NCBI RefSeq assembly: GCF_900107795.1
Contig: NZ_FNRL01000020.1
Location: 1-64,000 of the forward strand
Direction of reading: 5' to 3'
DNA length: 64,000 bases
Source of the DNA: Chitinophaga terrae (ex Kim and Jung 2007)
GTDB taxonomy: Bacteria; Bacteroidota; Bacteroidia; Chitinophagales; Chitinophagaceae
Shown here: positions 35,653 through 46,025 of the stretch, in pieces
Layout: each line of letters starts with the position of its first letter
Numbering within the stretch: the stretch's first letter is position 1
Made by a program: the position numbers and the translations under genes
Notes under the pieces: model-generated
Database searches by the model: none
Told to the model about the DNA's origin: nothing
The model's input: only the letters and a program-made list of their open reading frames with translations

Positions 35653-35801
35653 AACGCCTTTCTGTAATGATCATTAATGAATTGATAATCAAATATATAA
35701 CCTGTTTTTAAAAGTTTGTAAGTAATAGAAACAAAATTGAAATGAACGAGGAGCTGCCAGGGGTTATTTTCAGGCCATCAAAAGTGATTTATTTCAACGT
35801 T

Positions 35802-37163
35802 ATGAAAAACAGACTTTTATTTTGGAGCATAGTGATTGCTCTGGGAGGCTTACTCTTTGGAATGGATGTAGCGGTCATCTCCGGGGCCGAACAACAAATA
35901 CAGCATATCTGGAATTTAAGTGATGTCGTCCACGGCCAGGCTTTAGCAGCAGCATTATATGGAACCATTATAGGCGCTTTGCTGGGAGGTATTCCGGCAG
36001 AAAGATACGGGCGCAAAAAAGTACTGCTCTGGATAGGGATCATATTCTTTATATCTTCTGTAGGCTCCGCCCTGGCGCATGATGTTATCACCTTTATGGT
36101 TTTCCGCTTTATTGGGGGGCTGGGAGTAGGAGCATCTTCCGTAGTGGCGCCTATGTTTATTTCTGAAATTGCGCCGGCCAAAAGCAGGGGAAAACTGGTA
36201 GCCACTTTCCAGTTCAATATCGTATTCGGTATCTTACTCGCTTACTTTTCCAATTTCCTGTTAGCCTCGCAGGGCGATGAAGCCTGGCGCTGGATGCTGG
36301 GAGTACTCGCCATACCGGCAGCCCTCTTCGTTGCGCTGCTGTTCTTCGTACCTGAAAGTCCCCGTTGGCTGATGGTTCACAGGAACGACTATACCGCCGC
36401 CCGTAAAATCCTGGAAGTTTCTGATCCCGAAGGGGTCGACGACGCCATCCAGGCGATCCGCCAGGAAGTAGAGGCAGATAAAAAGAAAGCCAGTTTGTCC
36501 GCCTTCTTTTCAAAACGCTATGCCAGGCCTATTATCATGGCGGTATTAGTGGCCATGTTCAACCAGCTTTCCGGGATCAATGCCATTATCTATTTCGCGC
36601 CACGGGTCTTTGAACTGGCTGGTCTGGGAAAAAGCGCCGCTTTCCTCCAGAGTGCGGGAGTAGGTTTGGTAAACATGATCTTCACCATGCTGGGCCTCCG
36701 GTTAATCGACCAACTTGGCCGCAGAAGCCTGATGCTTATTGGTTCCATCGGGTATATCATCTCCCTGGGGGCTATTGCCGCCGCGTTCTACTTTCAATAC
36801 CTGGGCGGGATGGTAGTGCCGGTGCTGGTGTTCCTATTTATCGCTTCTCACGCCATCGGACAGGGCGCTGTGATCTGGGTATTTATTTCAGAAATATTTC
36901 CCAACCAGGTTCGTTCCTATGGTCAATCGCTGGGCAGCTCCGTTCACTGGATCATGGCGGCCATCATCACCAGCGTATTCCCATTCTTTGCCAACAACCC
37001 GGCTATCGGCCCTGCCAAGATCTTCCTCTTTTTCATGGTAATGATGACGGCCCAATTGCTTTGGGTCTTGTTCCGGATGCCTGAAACGAAAGGCGTGTCG
37101 CTGGAAGAGATGGAAGAGAAGTTAGGCGTAAAGAACACGGAAAGCGCCACCCAGCCGGTTTAA
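35802..37163 (+). CDS. MFS sugar permease (sugar porter family)
   Basis: An inner-membrane monosaccharide/proton symporter of 453 residues. The start at 35802 begins just before the first membrane helix (MKNRLLFWSIVIALGGLLFGMD); an upstream ATG at 35742 would add 20 residues without family support. Twelve membrane segments are evident. Family marks: the motif RYGRKK after helix 2, PESPRWL after helix 6, the second half QLGRRS, and PETKGVSLEEMEE at the C-terminus. First gene of the fructan operon and equivalent in position and role to BT1758, so fructose is the likely substrate. Confidence 0.92.
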   Translation: MKNRLLFWSIVIALGGLLFGMDVAVISGAEQQIQHIWNLSDVVHGQALAAALYGTIIGALLGGIPAERYGRKKVLLWIGIIFFISSVGSALAHDVITFMVFRFIGGLGVGASSVVAPMFISEIAPAKSRGKLVATFQFNIVFGILLAYFSNFLLASQGDEAWRWMLGVLAIPAALFVALLFFVPESPRWLMVHRNDYTAARKILEVSDPEGVDDAIQAIRQEVEADKKKASLSAFFSKRYARPIIMAVLVAMFNQLSGINAIIYFAPRVFELAGLGKSAAFLQSAGVGLVNMIFTMLGLRLIDQLGRRSLMLIGSIGYIISLGAIAAAFYFQYLGGMVVPVLVFLFIASHAIGQGAVIWVFISEIFPNQVRSYGQSLGSSVHWIMAAIITSVFPFFANNPAIGPAKIFLFFMVMMTAQLLWVLFRMPETKGVSLEEMEEKLGVKNTESATQPV

Positions 37164-37189
37164 GATTTTATTATTAAGAAACGATTATC

Positions 37190-38095
37190 ATGATGAATAA
37201 GAAAAACGAGGTTGTCTGTTTTGGTGAGATCCTCTGGGATGTACTGCCGGGCCAGGAACTGCCCGGAGGAGCGCCGATGAATGTTACTTACCACTTGTCC
37301 AAACTTGGACGTAAAGCCACGCTTATCTCCCGTTTAGGAAACGATGAAAGGGGAATTGCTTTAAGAAAGATCTTTGAAGACAAAGGTATCGACACCAGTT
37401 TTGTACAGGTAGATGCCCTTCACAAAACCAGTATTGTGCTTGCCACTCCCAACGAAGCGGGCGATATGAAATATGATATAGTGGAAGATGTAGCCTGGGA
37501 TTATATAGAAAAACAGCCCGATCATGAAACGCTCATTTCCCAATCCCGCTATTTTGTTTTTGGCAGCCTGGCCATGCGTAACAAAGGGTCCAGGGATACC
37601 CTGCTGGCTTTAATGGAACTTCCCTGCACCAAAGTATTGGACATCAACCTGCGGGCGCCTTTTATTAACAAGGAACATATCACCTACCTGTTGAGGAAGG
37701 CAGATATAGTTAAGATGAACGAGGAAGAGCTGGGACTTGTAACAGGCTGGTACGGCGACTATATCGGCATAGAAGAAAAGATGCAGCTGCTGCAACACAG
37801 GTTCAACATCGAAACGCTTATTGTCACCCGCGGCGCAAAAGGAGCGGCTATCAAACACCAGGATCATTCTTATTTACATGATGGCTTTAAAGTACAGGTT
37901 GCTGATACCATTGGGAGCGGCGACAGCTTCCTGGCGGCATTTCTTTCAAAATTTATGGAAAACAAAAATGTAGATGCAGCATTGACATTTGCCTGCAAAG
38001 TAGGGGCTTTCGTTGCTACAAAAAAAGGCGGCTGCCCTGATTACGATGTCAGTGAAATAGACAGGACTAATATCATCTGCTCCATTCCCGATTAA
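37190..38095 (+). CDS. PfkB-family fructokinase
   Basis: A cytoplasmic ATP-dependent sugar kinase of 301 residues in the ribokinase fold. The N-terminal sugar-binding signature is CFGEILWDVLP and PGGAPMNVTYHLSKLG. The C-terminal PfkB signature DTIGSGDSFLAA carries the catalytic base D245 and the anion hole. It phosphorylates the fructose brought in by the adjacent permease. A second Met follows the first; either may be used. It lies 26 bp after the permease and 35 bp before susC, so it is cotranscribed. Confidence 0.93.
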   Translation: MMNKKNEVVCFGEILWDVLPGQELPGGAPMNVTYHLSKLGRKATLISRLGNDERGIALRKIFEDKGIDTSFVQVDALHKTSIVLATPNEAGDMKYDIVEDVAWDYIEKQPDHETLISQSRYFVFGSLAMRNKGSRDTLLALMELPCTKVLDINLRAPFINKEHITYLLRKADIVKMNEEELGLVTGWYGDYIGIEEKMQLLQHRFNIETLIVTRGAKGAAIKHQDHSYLHDGFKVQVADTIGSGDSFLAAFLSKFMENKNVDAALTFACKVGAFVATKKGGCPDYDVSEIDRTNIICSIPD

Positions 38096-38130
38096 TTAAC
38101 ACTATTTCATTGTAAAACATTTCCACGACT

Positions 38131-41100
38131 ATGAAAAGATTTCTAACAATGATCTTTCTTGGCATCGCCATTCATGGTTTTGCCCAGCAAAAGAAGGTCG
38201 GAGGCCTGGTAACAGATAAGAATACACGCACACCTGTTATCGGCGCTACTGTGATCTCGCAGAAACAGACCGTTACTACAGACAGTACAGGGCATTTCTC
38301 CCTGGCAGCCGAGGCAAATGAACTGATCACCATCTCCTGTATCGGGATGAACACCATCAGGGTACCGGTGCCGGCATCCGGACAGATCGTAGCAGAGCTA
38401 TCGGCCAACATTTCAGATCTCAACCAGGTAGTGATCACGGGTTACCAGACGCAACGCAAAGCCGATCTTACCGGCGCTGTAAGCGTGGTGAACGTGGGCG
38501 ACCTGAAGAAACAGGCAGTGGCCAATCCTGTTAAAGCGTTGCAGGGACAGGTGTCCGGCGTCTTTATCACTTCCAGCGGTTCGCCCAGCGCGCCGGTAAC
38601 GGTGCGCATCAGGGGAGTTGGTACGCTGAACGATAACGACCCGTTATATATCATCGACGGCGTGCCAACCAAAGCGGGATTGCATGAGCTCAACTCCAGC
38701 GATATTGAAACCATGCAGGTGCTGAAAGATGCGTCGGCAGCCAGCATTTACGGCGCCCGCGCTGCCAACGGCGTGATTATCATTACAACCAAACAAGGCC
38801 GCTCCGGCCGCATGCAGGTTAACGTAAACGCCTATACCGCCGTACAAACCTATACAACCAAACCCAAAATGCTGAATGCGGGAGGCTATGGCCAGGCCTA
38901 TTGGCAGGCTGCCGTTAATACCGGCAGAGATCCTAATGCCAACAGCATCGGTTACAATTTCCAATGGCATGCGGATGACAACGGAACTCCTGTGCTGGAT
39001 AAGATCCTCTTGCCGGAATATATCGACGGCGACAGGAGAACAATGCGGACTTCCAACACCAACTGGTTCGACGAGATCTCACAGACTGGCATCGTGCAAT
39101 CGTACGACCTCTCTGTTACCAACGGAACAGAGAACGGGAGCTACCTGTTTTCTGTGGGGTACTTCGATAACAAAGGCGTGATAAAAACAACCAATTTCAA
39201 TCGTCTTTCCGCCCGCATGAATGCCAATTACAAACTCCTGAAAGGACGTTTGCAGGTAGGAGAGAACTTCACCATCAACCGTACAAAAGAAGTACAGGAC
39301 CCGGGCGTATTGAACCTCTCCCTGCAGGCATTGCCTATTGTGCCCGTGCATACCGTAGATGGCATCGGCTGGGGAGGCCCCTGGGGCGGGATGAACGACA
39401 GGCAAAACCCTGTGAGGCTATTGATGGATAACCAGCAGAACGGGTACAAGTACCTAAGGTTATTCGGCAACGTTTATGCGGACCTGTCCATCATTCCCGG
39501 CCTGAACCTCCGCACCAGCGCGGGTATTGACTACGGCAATTACCTGGCGGATAACTTCCTGAAAAAGTACCAGTCGGGATACCTGGTAGGGAACGAGAAC
39601 CAGCTAACAATGAACTATTCCAACAGCTCCAGGGTTACATGGACCAACACCCTGAACTATAACCGTACCATCGGCAAACACCTGGTGAACGCGGTATTGG
39701 GAACTGAATTCTATAAACAGAACGACCTCTCGTTCTGGGCCAGCAGGAAGAATTACGCGATAGAAGATCCGAACTATACATACCTGGATGCCGGAACCGG
39801 CGAGAAAAACAATGGAGGGGGCGGCGCTATCAACGCGTTGATGTCGTACTTCGGAAAAGTGAACTATACTTATGATTCAAGATACCTTGCTTCCTTTACC
39901 ATACGCCGGGACGGATCTTCCAGGTTTGGTATCCACAACCAGTTCGGTACTTTCCCAGCCTTCTCGCTTGGCTGGCGCGTAAGCCAGGAAGAGTTCTTCA
40001 GGAAAAATGCTCCTTCCTTCATCAGCGATCTTAAACTCCGCTATGGCTGGGGACAAACGGGCAACCAGGAGATCAGCAACGTGGGCGCTTACTCCATTTA
40101 TGTAACAGATTATAATGGCACCTCTTATGACATAGCGGGCGCGAATACGGGCACGCTTCCTTCCGGTTATCATATCACCCAACGGGGTAATGATAACCTC
40201 AAATGGGAAGCAACTACCATGAGCAACTACGGAATAGACGTGGGCTTCTGGGAACAGAAACTGACAGGAAGCTTCGAATACTTTACCAAAAAGACCAGCG
40301 ACATATTGGTACTGCCCCCTTACATCGCCGTACTGGGCGAAGCCGGCAACCAATGGGTGAACGGCGCATCAATGGAGAACAGGGGCTGGGAAGCGGCGCT
40401 TACTTATAACGGCAGTATCGGCGAAGTGGAATTCCAGGTATCCGGGAATATCTCGGGGTATAAAAATAAAGTCACCAAACTGCCGGAATCTGTCGTGAAC
40501 AATTACGGCGGCAATGGCCTGGACGATAATATTCTCGGGCGCCCTGTAAACTCCTACTACGGCTACGTAACAGATGGGTTGTTCAGAACGCAGAAAGAAG
40601 TGGACGAATCGGCCAGGCAGTTAGGCAAAGGCCTGGGCCGGATCCGGTACAAAGACCTGAACGACGATGGAGTGATCGACGACCGGGATCGCACCTGGAT
40701 AGGAGCGCCACATCCTGATTTTATTTATGGACTTAACCTGGCCGTACAATGGAAAGGCTTTGATCTTTCTGCTTTCTTCCAGGGAGTGCAGGGCAACGCT
40801 GTTATCAATGATGTAAAATACAATACGGATTTCTGGAGCGTGAGAGAAACAGGTTCCAACAAAGGAAGCCGCCTGCTGAACGCATGGTCGCCGCAAAACC
40901 CGAATTCGTCTATCCCTGCCATATCGGCAACCGACGACAACTTCGAGTCAAGGTTTTCTACCTACTTCATAGAACGGGGCGATTACCTGAAACTGCGGAA
41001 TATTCAACTGGGTTATACCTTCCCGAAACAACTGCTTAACAGGCTCAGTATCCAAAAATTAAGGGTGTATGTAGGTGGCGATAACGTATGGCTTGTGCAT

Positions 41101-41196
41101 AAGAACAAGTCATTCACCGGCCTGGATCCTGAGAACCCGGGCTTTGGATATCCCAATCCTGTTGTGTTTACAGGCGGTGTAAGTGTAACCTTTTAA
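38131..41196 (+). CDS. SusC-type TonB-dependent transporter of the fructan PUL
   Basis: A 1021-residue outer membrane transporter for fructo-oligosaccharides. It has a signal peptide (1-19, IAIHGFAQ), the carboxypeptidase-like domain (about 20-105), a TonB box region near VVITGYQTQ, the plug (about 110-215, with IRGVGTLNDNDPLYIIDGVP and MQVLKDASAASIYGARAANGVI) and a barrel ending in VSVTF. There is no STN signalling domain, in agreement with control by the hybrid two-component protein. It corresponds to BT1763. The SusD partner starts 23 bp downstream. Confidence 0.94.
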   Translation: MKRFLTMIFLGIAIHGFAQQKKVGGLVTDKNTRTPVIGATVISQKQTVTTDSTGHFSLAAEANELITISCIGMNTIRVPVPASGQIVAELSANISDLNQVVITGYQTQRKADLTGAVSVVNVGDLKKQAVANPVKALQGQVSGVFITSSGSPSAPVTVRIRGVGTLNDNDPLYIIDGVPTKAGLHELNSSDIETMQVLKDASAASIYGARAANGVIIITTKQGRSGRMQVNVNAYTAVQTYTTKPKMLNAGGYGQAYWQAAVNTGRDPNANSIGYNFQWHADDNGTPVLDKILLPEYIDGDRRTMRTSNTNWFDEISQTGIVQSYDLSVTNGTENGSYLFSVGYFDNKGVIKTTNFNRLSARMNANYKLLKGRLQVGENFTINRTKEVQDPGVLNLSLQALPIVPVHTVDGIGWGGPWGGMNDRQNPVRLLMDNQQNGYKYLRLFGNVYADLSIIPGLNLRTSAGIDYGNYLADNFLKKYQSGYLVGNENQLTMNYSNSSRVTWTNTLNYNRTIGKHLVNAVLGTEFYKQNDLSFWASRKNYAIEDPNYTYLDAGTGEKNNGGGGAINALMSYFGKVNYTYDSRYLASFTIRRDGSSRFGIHNQFGTFPAFSLGWRVSQEEFFRKNAPSFISDLKLRYGWGQTGNQEISNVGAYSIYVTDYNGTSYDIAGANTGTLPSGYHITQRGNDNLKWEATTMSNYGIDVGFWEQKLTGSFEYFTKKTSDILVLPPYIAVLGEAGNQWVNGASMENRGWEAALTYNGSIGEVEFQVSGNISGYKNKVTKLPESVVNNYGGNGLDDNILGRPVNSYYGYVTDGLFRTQKEVDESARQLGKGLGRIRYKDLNDDGVIDDRDRTWIGAPHPDFIYGLNLAVQWKGFDLSAFFQGVQGNAVINDVKYNTDFWSVRETGSNKGSRLLNAWSPQNPNSSIPAISATDDNFESRFSTYFIERGDYLKLRNIQLGYTFPKQLLNRLSIQKLRVYVGGDNVWLVHKNKSFTGLDPENPGFGYPNPVVFTGGVSVTF

Positions 41197-41219
41197 TCTT
41201 TACCAAGAACGTCTTTACC

Positions 41220-42917
41220 ATGAAACGATTAGTGTACAGTCTCGTTATCACGGGCTTTTTAATAACAAGCTGCAATAAGCAGTTGAATATAGTACCACAG
41301 GGAGTATTAAGTCCCGACCAGGTAGCGACACCTGAGAACGCGGATAAGTTTGTAACGGCAGCTTACGCGATCTTAACAAGCGGAGATATCAACGTGTCAT
41401 ACAGTTTGTGGGAGTATGGAGATGTACGGTCCGACGATGCGTATAAGGGAGGCCGTGATGAAGGCGATGGGCAGGAATTCCATTTTATGGAAACGTTTGC
41501 CAATACCCGTGCAGACTTCTGGCCTTTCGACGGGCAATGGTTTAAGATCTATACAGGCGTAGGCCGTGCCAATACTGCGTTATCGTATCTCAATAAGATA
41601 GATAAGTCGGTATTCCCGTTGAAAGAACAACGCATCGGTGAAGCCAGGTTCCTGAGAGGCCTGTATTATTTTATGCTGAAAGAATTGTTTAACAGGATAC
41701 CATACCTGGATGAGAATGTGCCATTGGATGATTATGGAAAAGTATCTAATACTGCTTTGAGCAGCGACAGCCTTTGGGAAAAGATCGCGGGCGATTTTCA
41801 ATATGCCGCCGATCATTTGCCGGATATACAGGCAGATAAAGGCAGGGTTTCGAAAGCCGCCGCGTATGCCTTCCTGGCTAAAACAAGGCTCTACCAGGGA
41901 TTCAGGCAGGACGAGCATTATAATGTTACAGGCGTGGATATGCAGAAGATGCAGCAGGTAATAGACGCCTGCGACCAGGCTATGACTTCATCCTATCGCC
42001 TGGAAGATGATTATGCTGCCAACTTTTTACCCGGCAGGTACGAAAACGGGCCGGAAAGCATGTTTGCAATCCAGTTCTCACAGAATGACGGTACGGATGT
42101 AGGCCATCTCAATTTCGGAGATGCGTTGAGCGTACCGCAGGGATTGGGATGTTGCGATTTTCATAAACCCAGCCAGAATTTTGTAAATGCTTTCAGAACA
42201 GATGTGAACGGGCTTCCCCTGCTGGACGCCTTCAACGACGTGAATGTGAATCCCTACCAGGATAACGTTGATCCGCGTTTGAACCATACTGTAGGCATCC
42301 CGGAATTTAACTGGAAGTACGAACCTGCAAGGGTGTATAAAGAAACCTGGAACCGCAACCCGGCTGTTTACGGGATCTACGCGTCGATGAAAGAAAACGT
42401 ATCGCCGGATGGGGAATATTTTGTAGCCCGTCCTCCTTTCTTCCCAAATTCAAAGAACAAAATACTGATGCGTTTTGCAGAAGTGCTTTTAATGAAGGCA
42501 GAAGCGCAGATAGAGATGGGACGCCAGGCCGATGCGCTGCCGCTGATCAATGCAATACGCCAGCGGGCCGCCAATAGTACCGGGCGGTTGAAGAAGGCCG
42601 ATGGCAGCTATGAAGCCCATTACAAAGTAGGTTTATATGTACCGGGAGTGAATGTTACCTGGGACCAGGCAACAGCACGAAAAGCATTGCGGTTTGAACG
42701 CCGCCTCGAACTGGGGCAGGAGAACCAACGTTTCTTCGATCTTGTTCGCTGGGGCATTGCGGCCGAAACATTGAACAAATATTTCCTCGTTGAAAAAACA
42801 CGGCGTTCTTTCCTGAACAGCGCGAATTTCACGAAGAACAAACATGAATACCTGCCTATTCCGCAGAATCAACTGAACTTCAGCAGGGGCGTGTACAAAC
42901 AGAATATCAACTACTAA
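41220..42917 (+). CDS. SusD/RagB-like fructan-binding lipoprotein
   Basis: A 565-residue SusD-family surface lipoprotein with a lipobox (FLITSC, then NKQLN). Helical TPR core segments include AYAILTSGDIN, RFLRGLYYFMLKELFNRIPY and YAFLAKTRLYQGF. The C-terminal family signature is RFAEVLLMKAEAQIEMGR, RFERRLELGQENQRFFDLVRWG and EYLPIPQNQ. It binds fructan oligomers and forms the lid of the upstream SusC. Equivalent to BT1762 by position. Confidence 0.94.
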   Translation: MKRLVYSLVITGFLITSCNKQLNIVPQGVLSPDQVATPENADKFVTAAYAILTSGDINVSYSLWEYGDVRSDDAYKGGRDEGDGQEFHFMETFANTRADFWPFDGQWFKIYTGVGRANTALSYLNKIDKSVFPLKEQRIGEARFLRGLYYFMLKELFNRIPYLDENVPLDDYGKVSNTALSSDSLWEKIAGDFQYAADHLPDIQADKGRVSKAAAYAFLAKTRLYQGFRQDEHYNVTGVDMQKMQQVIDACDQAMTSSYRLEDDYAANFLPGRYENGPESMFAIQFSQNDGTDVGHLNFGDALSVPQGLGCCDFHKPSQNFVNAFRTDVNGLPLLDAFNDVNVNPYQDNVDPRLNHTVGIPEFNWKYEPARVYKETWNRNPAVYGIYASMKENVSPDGEYFVARPPFFPNSKNKILMRFAEVLLMKAEAQIEMGRQADALPLINAIRQRAANSTGRLKKADGSYEAHYKVGLYVPGVNVTWDQATARKALRFERRLELGQENQRFFDLVRWGIAAETLNKYFLVEKTRRSFLNSANFTKNKHEYLPIPQNQLNFSRGVYKQNINY

Positions 42918-42940
42918 GTAAACTGACAAATCGCTGCGTT

Positions 42941-44329
42941 ATGAAAAGATTCCTGTCTTATATGACAGCTGTTTGCCAGCTGTTGCTGCTCTTCTCCTGC
43001 GAACGGAATGACGGAGGCATAGCCCTGGACCTTTCCGGCAATACGGCTATTACCTCTTTTGAGGTAGCAGGGGCAAAGGGCGCTATTGATACAATAAAAG
43101 GAACCATTGACATCACATTGCCCTTCGGAACCGATTTCACCAAAGTGATACCAACTATCACATTGCCCCAGGGAGCCAGTGTAACGCCGGCATCCGGCGC
43201 AACTGTGAACCTGAAGAACGCGGTACGCTTCAGGGTGATCAACGGTAATATTTATAAAGATTACACGGTGACAGCTTCTGAAGAAAAAGTCATCCAGTCG
43301 TTCGTGGTAAAGGGAGTGAATGCAGATATCGACAATAATGCCCGCACGATAAGGGCGGTAGTGCCATCCGGTACTGACCTGACAGCGCTGACGCCGGAAA
43401 TAAAACTGGCGGCCGGCGCAACTGTTGATCCTGCCAGCGGCCAGGCTACAGATTTCACCAACCCGGTGGTATACAGGATCAGCAAAGGGCAGGTAGCTAT
43501 CGATTATACAGTAACTGTTACCACGCCCGTAAAAGTGGCCTTCCTGAGCACTGCCGCTACGGCAAATGATATTACCAATCCTGATGAGAAAGCAGCCTGG
43601 GTATGGTTGAGCGGAGATAACCCGGAAGCGCAGTTCCTGTCTTTCGATCACGTCAAAGATCATAGCGTTGATCTGGGCGTGTTCGCAGCAATCTGGTGGC
43701 ATGAAGATAATACCCAGGACCTGCCTGCCATCGCGTTGGATGCAGATATACTTGCTGCGCTGAAAACCTACTACTCGAAAGGCGGATCGTTCCTCCTTAC
43801 TTCTTATGGCGCCAGGTATGTGGAAGCATTGGGTATAGTGCCCGCAGGAAAAGCGCCTAACAATAATTTTGGCGACCCAACAGGCAAACAATGGCTGGAG
43901 CCAAATTGGGCCTGGGGTATATCTTTTAAAGGGCATGAAAACCATCCGGCCTTTGCCGGGCTTTCCCTCACGCCCGATAAACCTTATGCCACGGTGTATA
44001 TGCTTTCCAATGGCGTTTACCGCCTCAATCATACCGCCCAGTGGTATGTGCCTGATTGGGGAGGTTATGGAACTATTGCCAACTGGCGCGCGCAAACAGG
44101 CGGTATCGACCTGGGAAGTACAGAGTGGGACGGCGATCATAATACCGTTGTAACAATGGCCGAATTTCCTAGAACTGCCGCGCATGGTAAAACTATTACC
44201 ATCAGTTCCGGGTGTTACGACTGGTATTCAGAACCCGATCCATCCAACAGCGGCAACCAGCCTGCGAACAGTTATCTTCCCAACATAAAGAAGATGACGG
44301 CCAACACCCTGAAGTACCTGAGCAAATAA
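42941..44329 (+). CDS. Fructan surface glycan-binding lipoprotein (DUF4960)
   Basis: A 462-residue lipoprotein (lipobox LLFSC, then ERNDGG) placed just after SusD. Two Ig-like DUF5018-type repeats follow: about 25-110 and 111-205, each ending in a DYTVT strand and sharing the pattern SGTDLT/FGTDFT ... GATVDPASG. The C-terminal 250 residues are the DUF4960 domain (VAFLSTAATANDI ... WVWLSGDNPEA), known from the levan-binding protein BT1761. It probably helps hold fructan at the cell surface. A long antisense ORF over this gene is a shadow. Confidence 0.88.
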   Translation: MKRFLSYMTAVCQLLLLFSCERNDGGIALDLSGNTAITSFEVAGAKGAIDTIKGTIDITLPFGTDFTKVIPTITLPQGASVTPASGATVNLKNAVRFRVINGNIYKDYTVTASEEKVIQSFVVKGVNADIDNNARTIRAVVPSGTDLTALTPEIKLAAGATVDPASGQATDFTNPVVYRISKGQVAIDYTVTVTTPVKVAFLSTAATANDITNPDEKAAWVWLSGDNPEAQFLSFDHVKDHSVDLGVFAAIWWHEDNTQDLPAIALDADILAALKTYYSKGGSFLLTSYGARYVEALGIVPAGKAPNNNFGDPTGKQWLEPNWAWGISFKGHENHPAFAGLSLTPDKPYATVYMLSNGVYRLNHTAQWYVPDWGGYGTIANWRAQTGGIDLGSTEWDGDHNTVVTMAEFPRTAAHGKTITISSGCYDWYSEPDPSNSGNQPANSYLPNIKKMTANTLKYLSK

Positions 44330-44357
44330 GTTATTTATAACAATAAATCTTAACGGT

Positions 44358-46001
44358 ATGAATATACATCTCTTTCATTTTGCGTTGTTGGTTACAGTGG
44401 CGTTGAACGCCTGCAACAAACGGTCATACGACCCTATGGCATCCGACAACAGGAAGACGTTAAGCAGCGTTGCCACCAGCGCCACAACGCTTCAGTGCAC
44501 GGCCATGCCGGAGAGCATCAATTATTCCATCTACCGCATGTGCTCCGATAATGTTCGGGTAGGCGATATTACCCCGTTCTATGATTCTGTTGCCGGTAAT
44601 TATAAACTGTATTTTTTAAAGAATATCTGGAGCGCCGCGGGTCAGAAACACCCCTGGTTCGGCTTTGTAACTTCCGACTTTCATAACTATACGGAAACTG
44701 CTTCCATTATTGCATCGGCCAGCGATCCGTGCGCCCAGGATAACTCCATAGGCGCAGGCAGCCTGGTTAAGAACGGCAACACTTACTACGCATTCTATAC
44801 AGGTCATAACCCCGACATTACAGGATGTACGAATGGGGTGAGGAGAGAAGGCGTTATGCTGGCCACTTCCTCCAACCCGGTATCCGGCTTTGTGAAGAAC
44901 GCCGGTTTTGCTACTATCAATACGCCGGCCGGTATCGGGTATGATGAAAACGATAACTGGCGCGATCCGTTCGTGATCCGCGATAATGTAAACAACAACT
45001 GGCTGATGCTGATCACCGCCCGCAAGAACCACAATGGTGCATGGCGCGGCGTGATAGCGAAGTATACGTCCACCGACCTGCTGAACTGGAGCTACCAGGG
45101 CGTTTTTTATGATGGAGGCAGCAATAATTACTTCAACATGGAATGCCCTTCCGTTTTTAAATATGGCAGTTATTATTACCTGATGTTCTCGGACCAGAGT
45201 GTGAATGATGCCAGCCAACGCTATGTTCATTACAGGAAAAGCACGTCGCTGAACGGCCCCTGGAGCATGCCCGCAGGGCCCGACCGGATAGATGGTAACG
45301 CATATTATGCCGCTAAAGCCGTTCCGGATGGCTACGGCGATGCCTATATATTTGCCTGGTGTCATACCTTGTCGGGGAATACGGATAGCGGCACTCCCGA
45401 TTGGGGCGGCAACCTGGTGACCCATAAGATATACGCCTTGCCCAACGGCGATCTCGCTACCGCGATCCCTCACACTGTAAAAGCCTGGCTGGAAACGGCA
45501 TCGGAACCATTCACCAAAAACAGCCAATGGGGAAATGTAACGAATACAGTGCCGGGTACGGAATCATACCGCCTTATCAGCAATGCAGACCTGGATGTGG
45601 CCAACGTGTTATACAATCCCGTTAACAGGGATCAGTACATGATCACTGCCACTGTATCGTATGCCAGTTCATCAAAAGATTTCGGGTTTTTCATCGGCGC
45701 CTGCGATGGGTATGAAAATACCTACCAGCTTCGTTTTGTACCCTCGCTCAATAAATTCAAGTTCGAGACGAAGCCCAGGAGCCAGTTGGATAGCACGCCG
45801 GTAAACGATGTGCCGGTAACGCTTGCGCCGAATACGAACTATAAAATCCAGATTGTAGTAGAACACTCGGTTGTTGTGGTATACATCAACGACCAGGTAG
45901 CTTTTACCAACCGGATTTACCGTGCGCCAAATACTAACTGGGGCATCTTTGTTGATCACAGCGATGCTACTTTCAGCAATATCACGGTAACGCATCCTTA
46001 A
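44358..46001 (+). CDS. GH32-like fructanase lipoprotein, atypical motifs
   Basis: A 547-residue clan GH-J enzyme with a lipobox (ALNAC, C19), thus anchored and possibly surface-exposed. A five-bladed propeller spans about 55-375 and a C-terminal beta-sandwich (DUF4975-like) about 390-547. Expected catalytic residues: nucleophile D70 in RVGDITPFYD, replacing the family's WMNDPNG; stabiliser D203 in WRDPFV; acid/base E262 in MECPSVF. The changed first motif separates it from standard invertases and suggests an endo-acting or otherwise specialised fructanase. The order in the operon resembles the BT1759/BT1760 position of the levan locus. Confidence 0.8.
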   Translation: MNIHLFHFALLVTVALNACNKRSYDPMASDNRKTLSSVATSATTLQCTAMPESINYSIYRMCSDNVRVGDITPFYDSVAGNYKLYFLKNIWSAAGQKHPWFGFVTSDFHNYTETASIIASASDPCAQDNSIGAGSLVKNGNTYYAFYTGHNPDITGCTNGVRREGVMLATSSNPVSGFVKNAGFATINTPAGIGYDENDNWRDPFVIRDNVNNNWLMLITARKNHNGAWRGVIAKYTSTDLLNWSYQGVFYDGGSNNYFNMECPSVFKYGSYYYLMFSDQSVNDASQRYVHYRKSTSLNGPWSMPAGPDRIDGNAYYAAKAVPDGYGDAYIFAWCHTLSGNTDSGTPDWGGNLVTHKIYALPNGDLATAIPHTVKAWLETASEPFTKNSQWGNVTNTVPGTESYRLISNADLDVANVLYNPVNRDQYMITATVSYASSSKDFGFFIGACDGYENTYQLRFVPSLNKFKFETKPRSQLDSTPVNDVPVTLAPNTNYKIQIVVEHSVVVVYINDQVAFTNRIYRAPNTNWGIFVDHSDATFSNITVTHP

Positions 46002-46025
46002 AAATATTTGTACGAAAACGAGAAC

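Noticed and set aside
42914-44185. A 423-codon open frame antisense to the DUF4960 lipoprotein gene
   Set aside because: The plus-strand frame has a signal peptide, lipobox, recognisable domains and operon position; the antisense protein has no family-like features and no promoter, so it is a codon-usage shadow.
44616-45527. A 303-codon open frame antisense to the first GH32-like gene
   Set aside because: It lies wholly within a gene with clear catalytic motifs and has low-complexity composition; shadow ORF.
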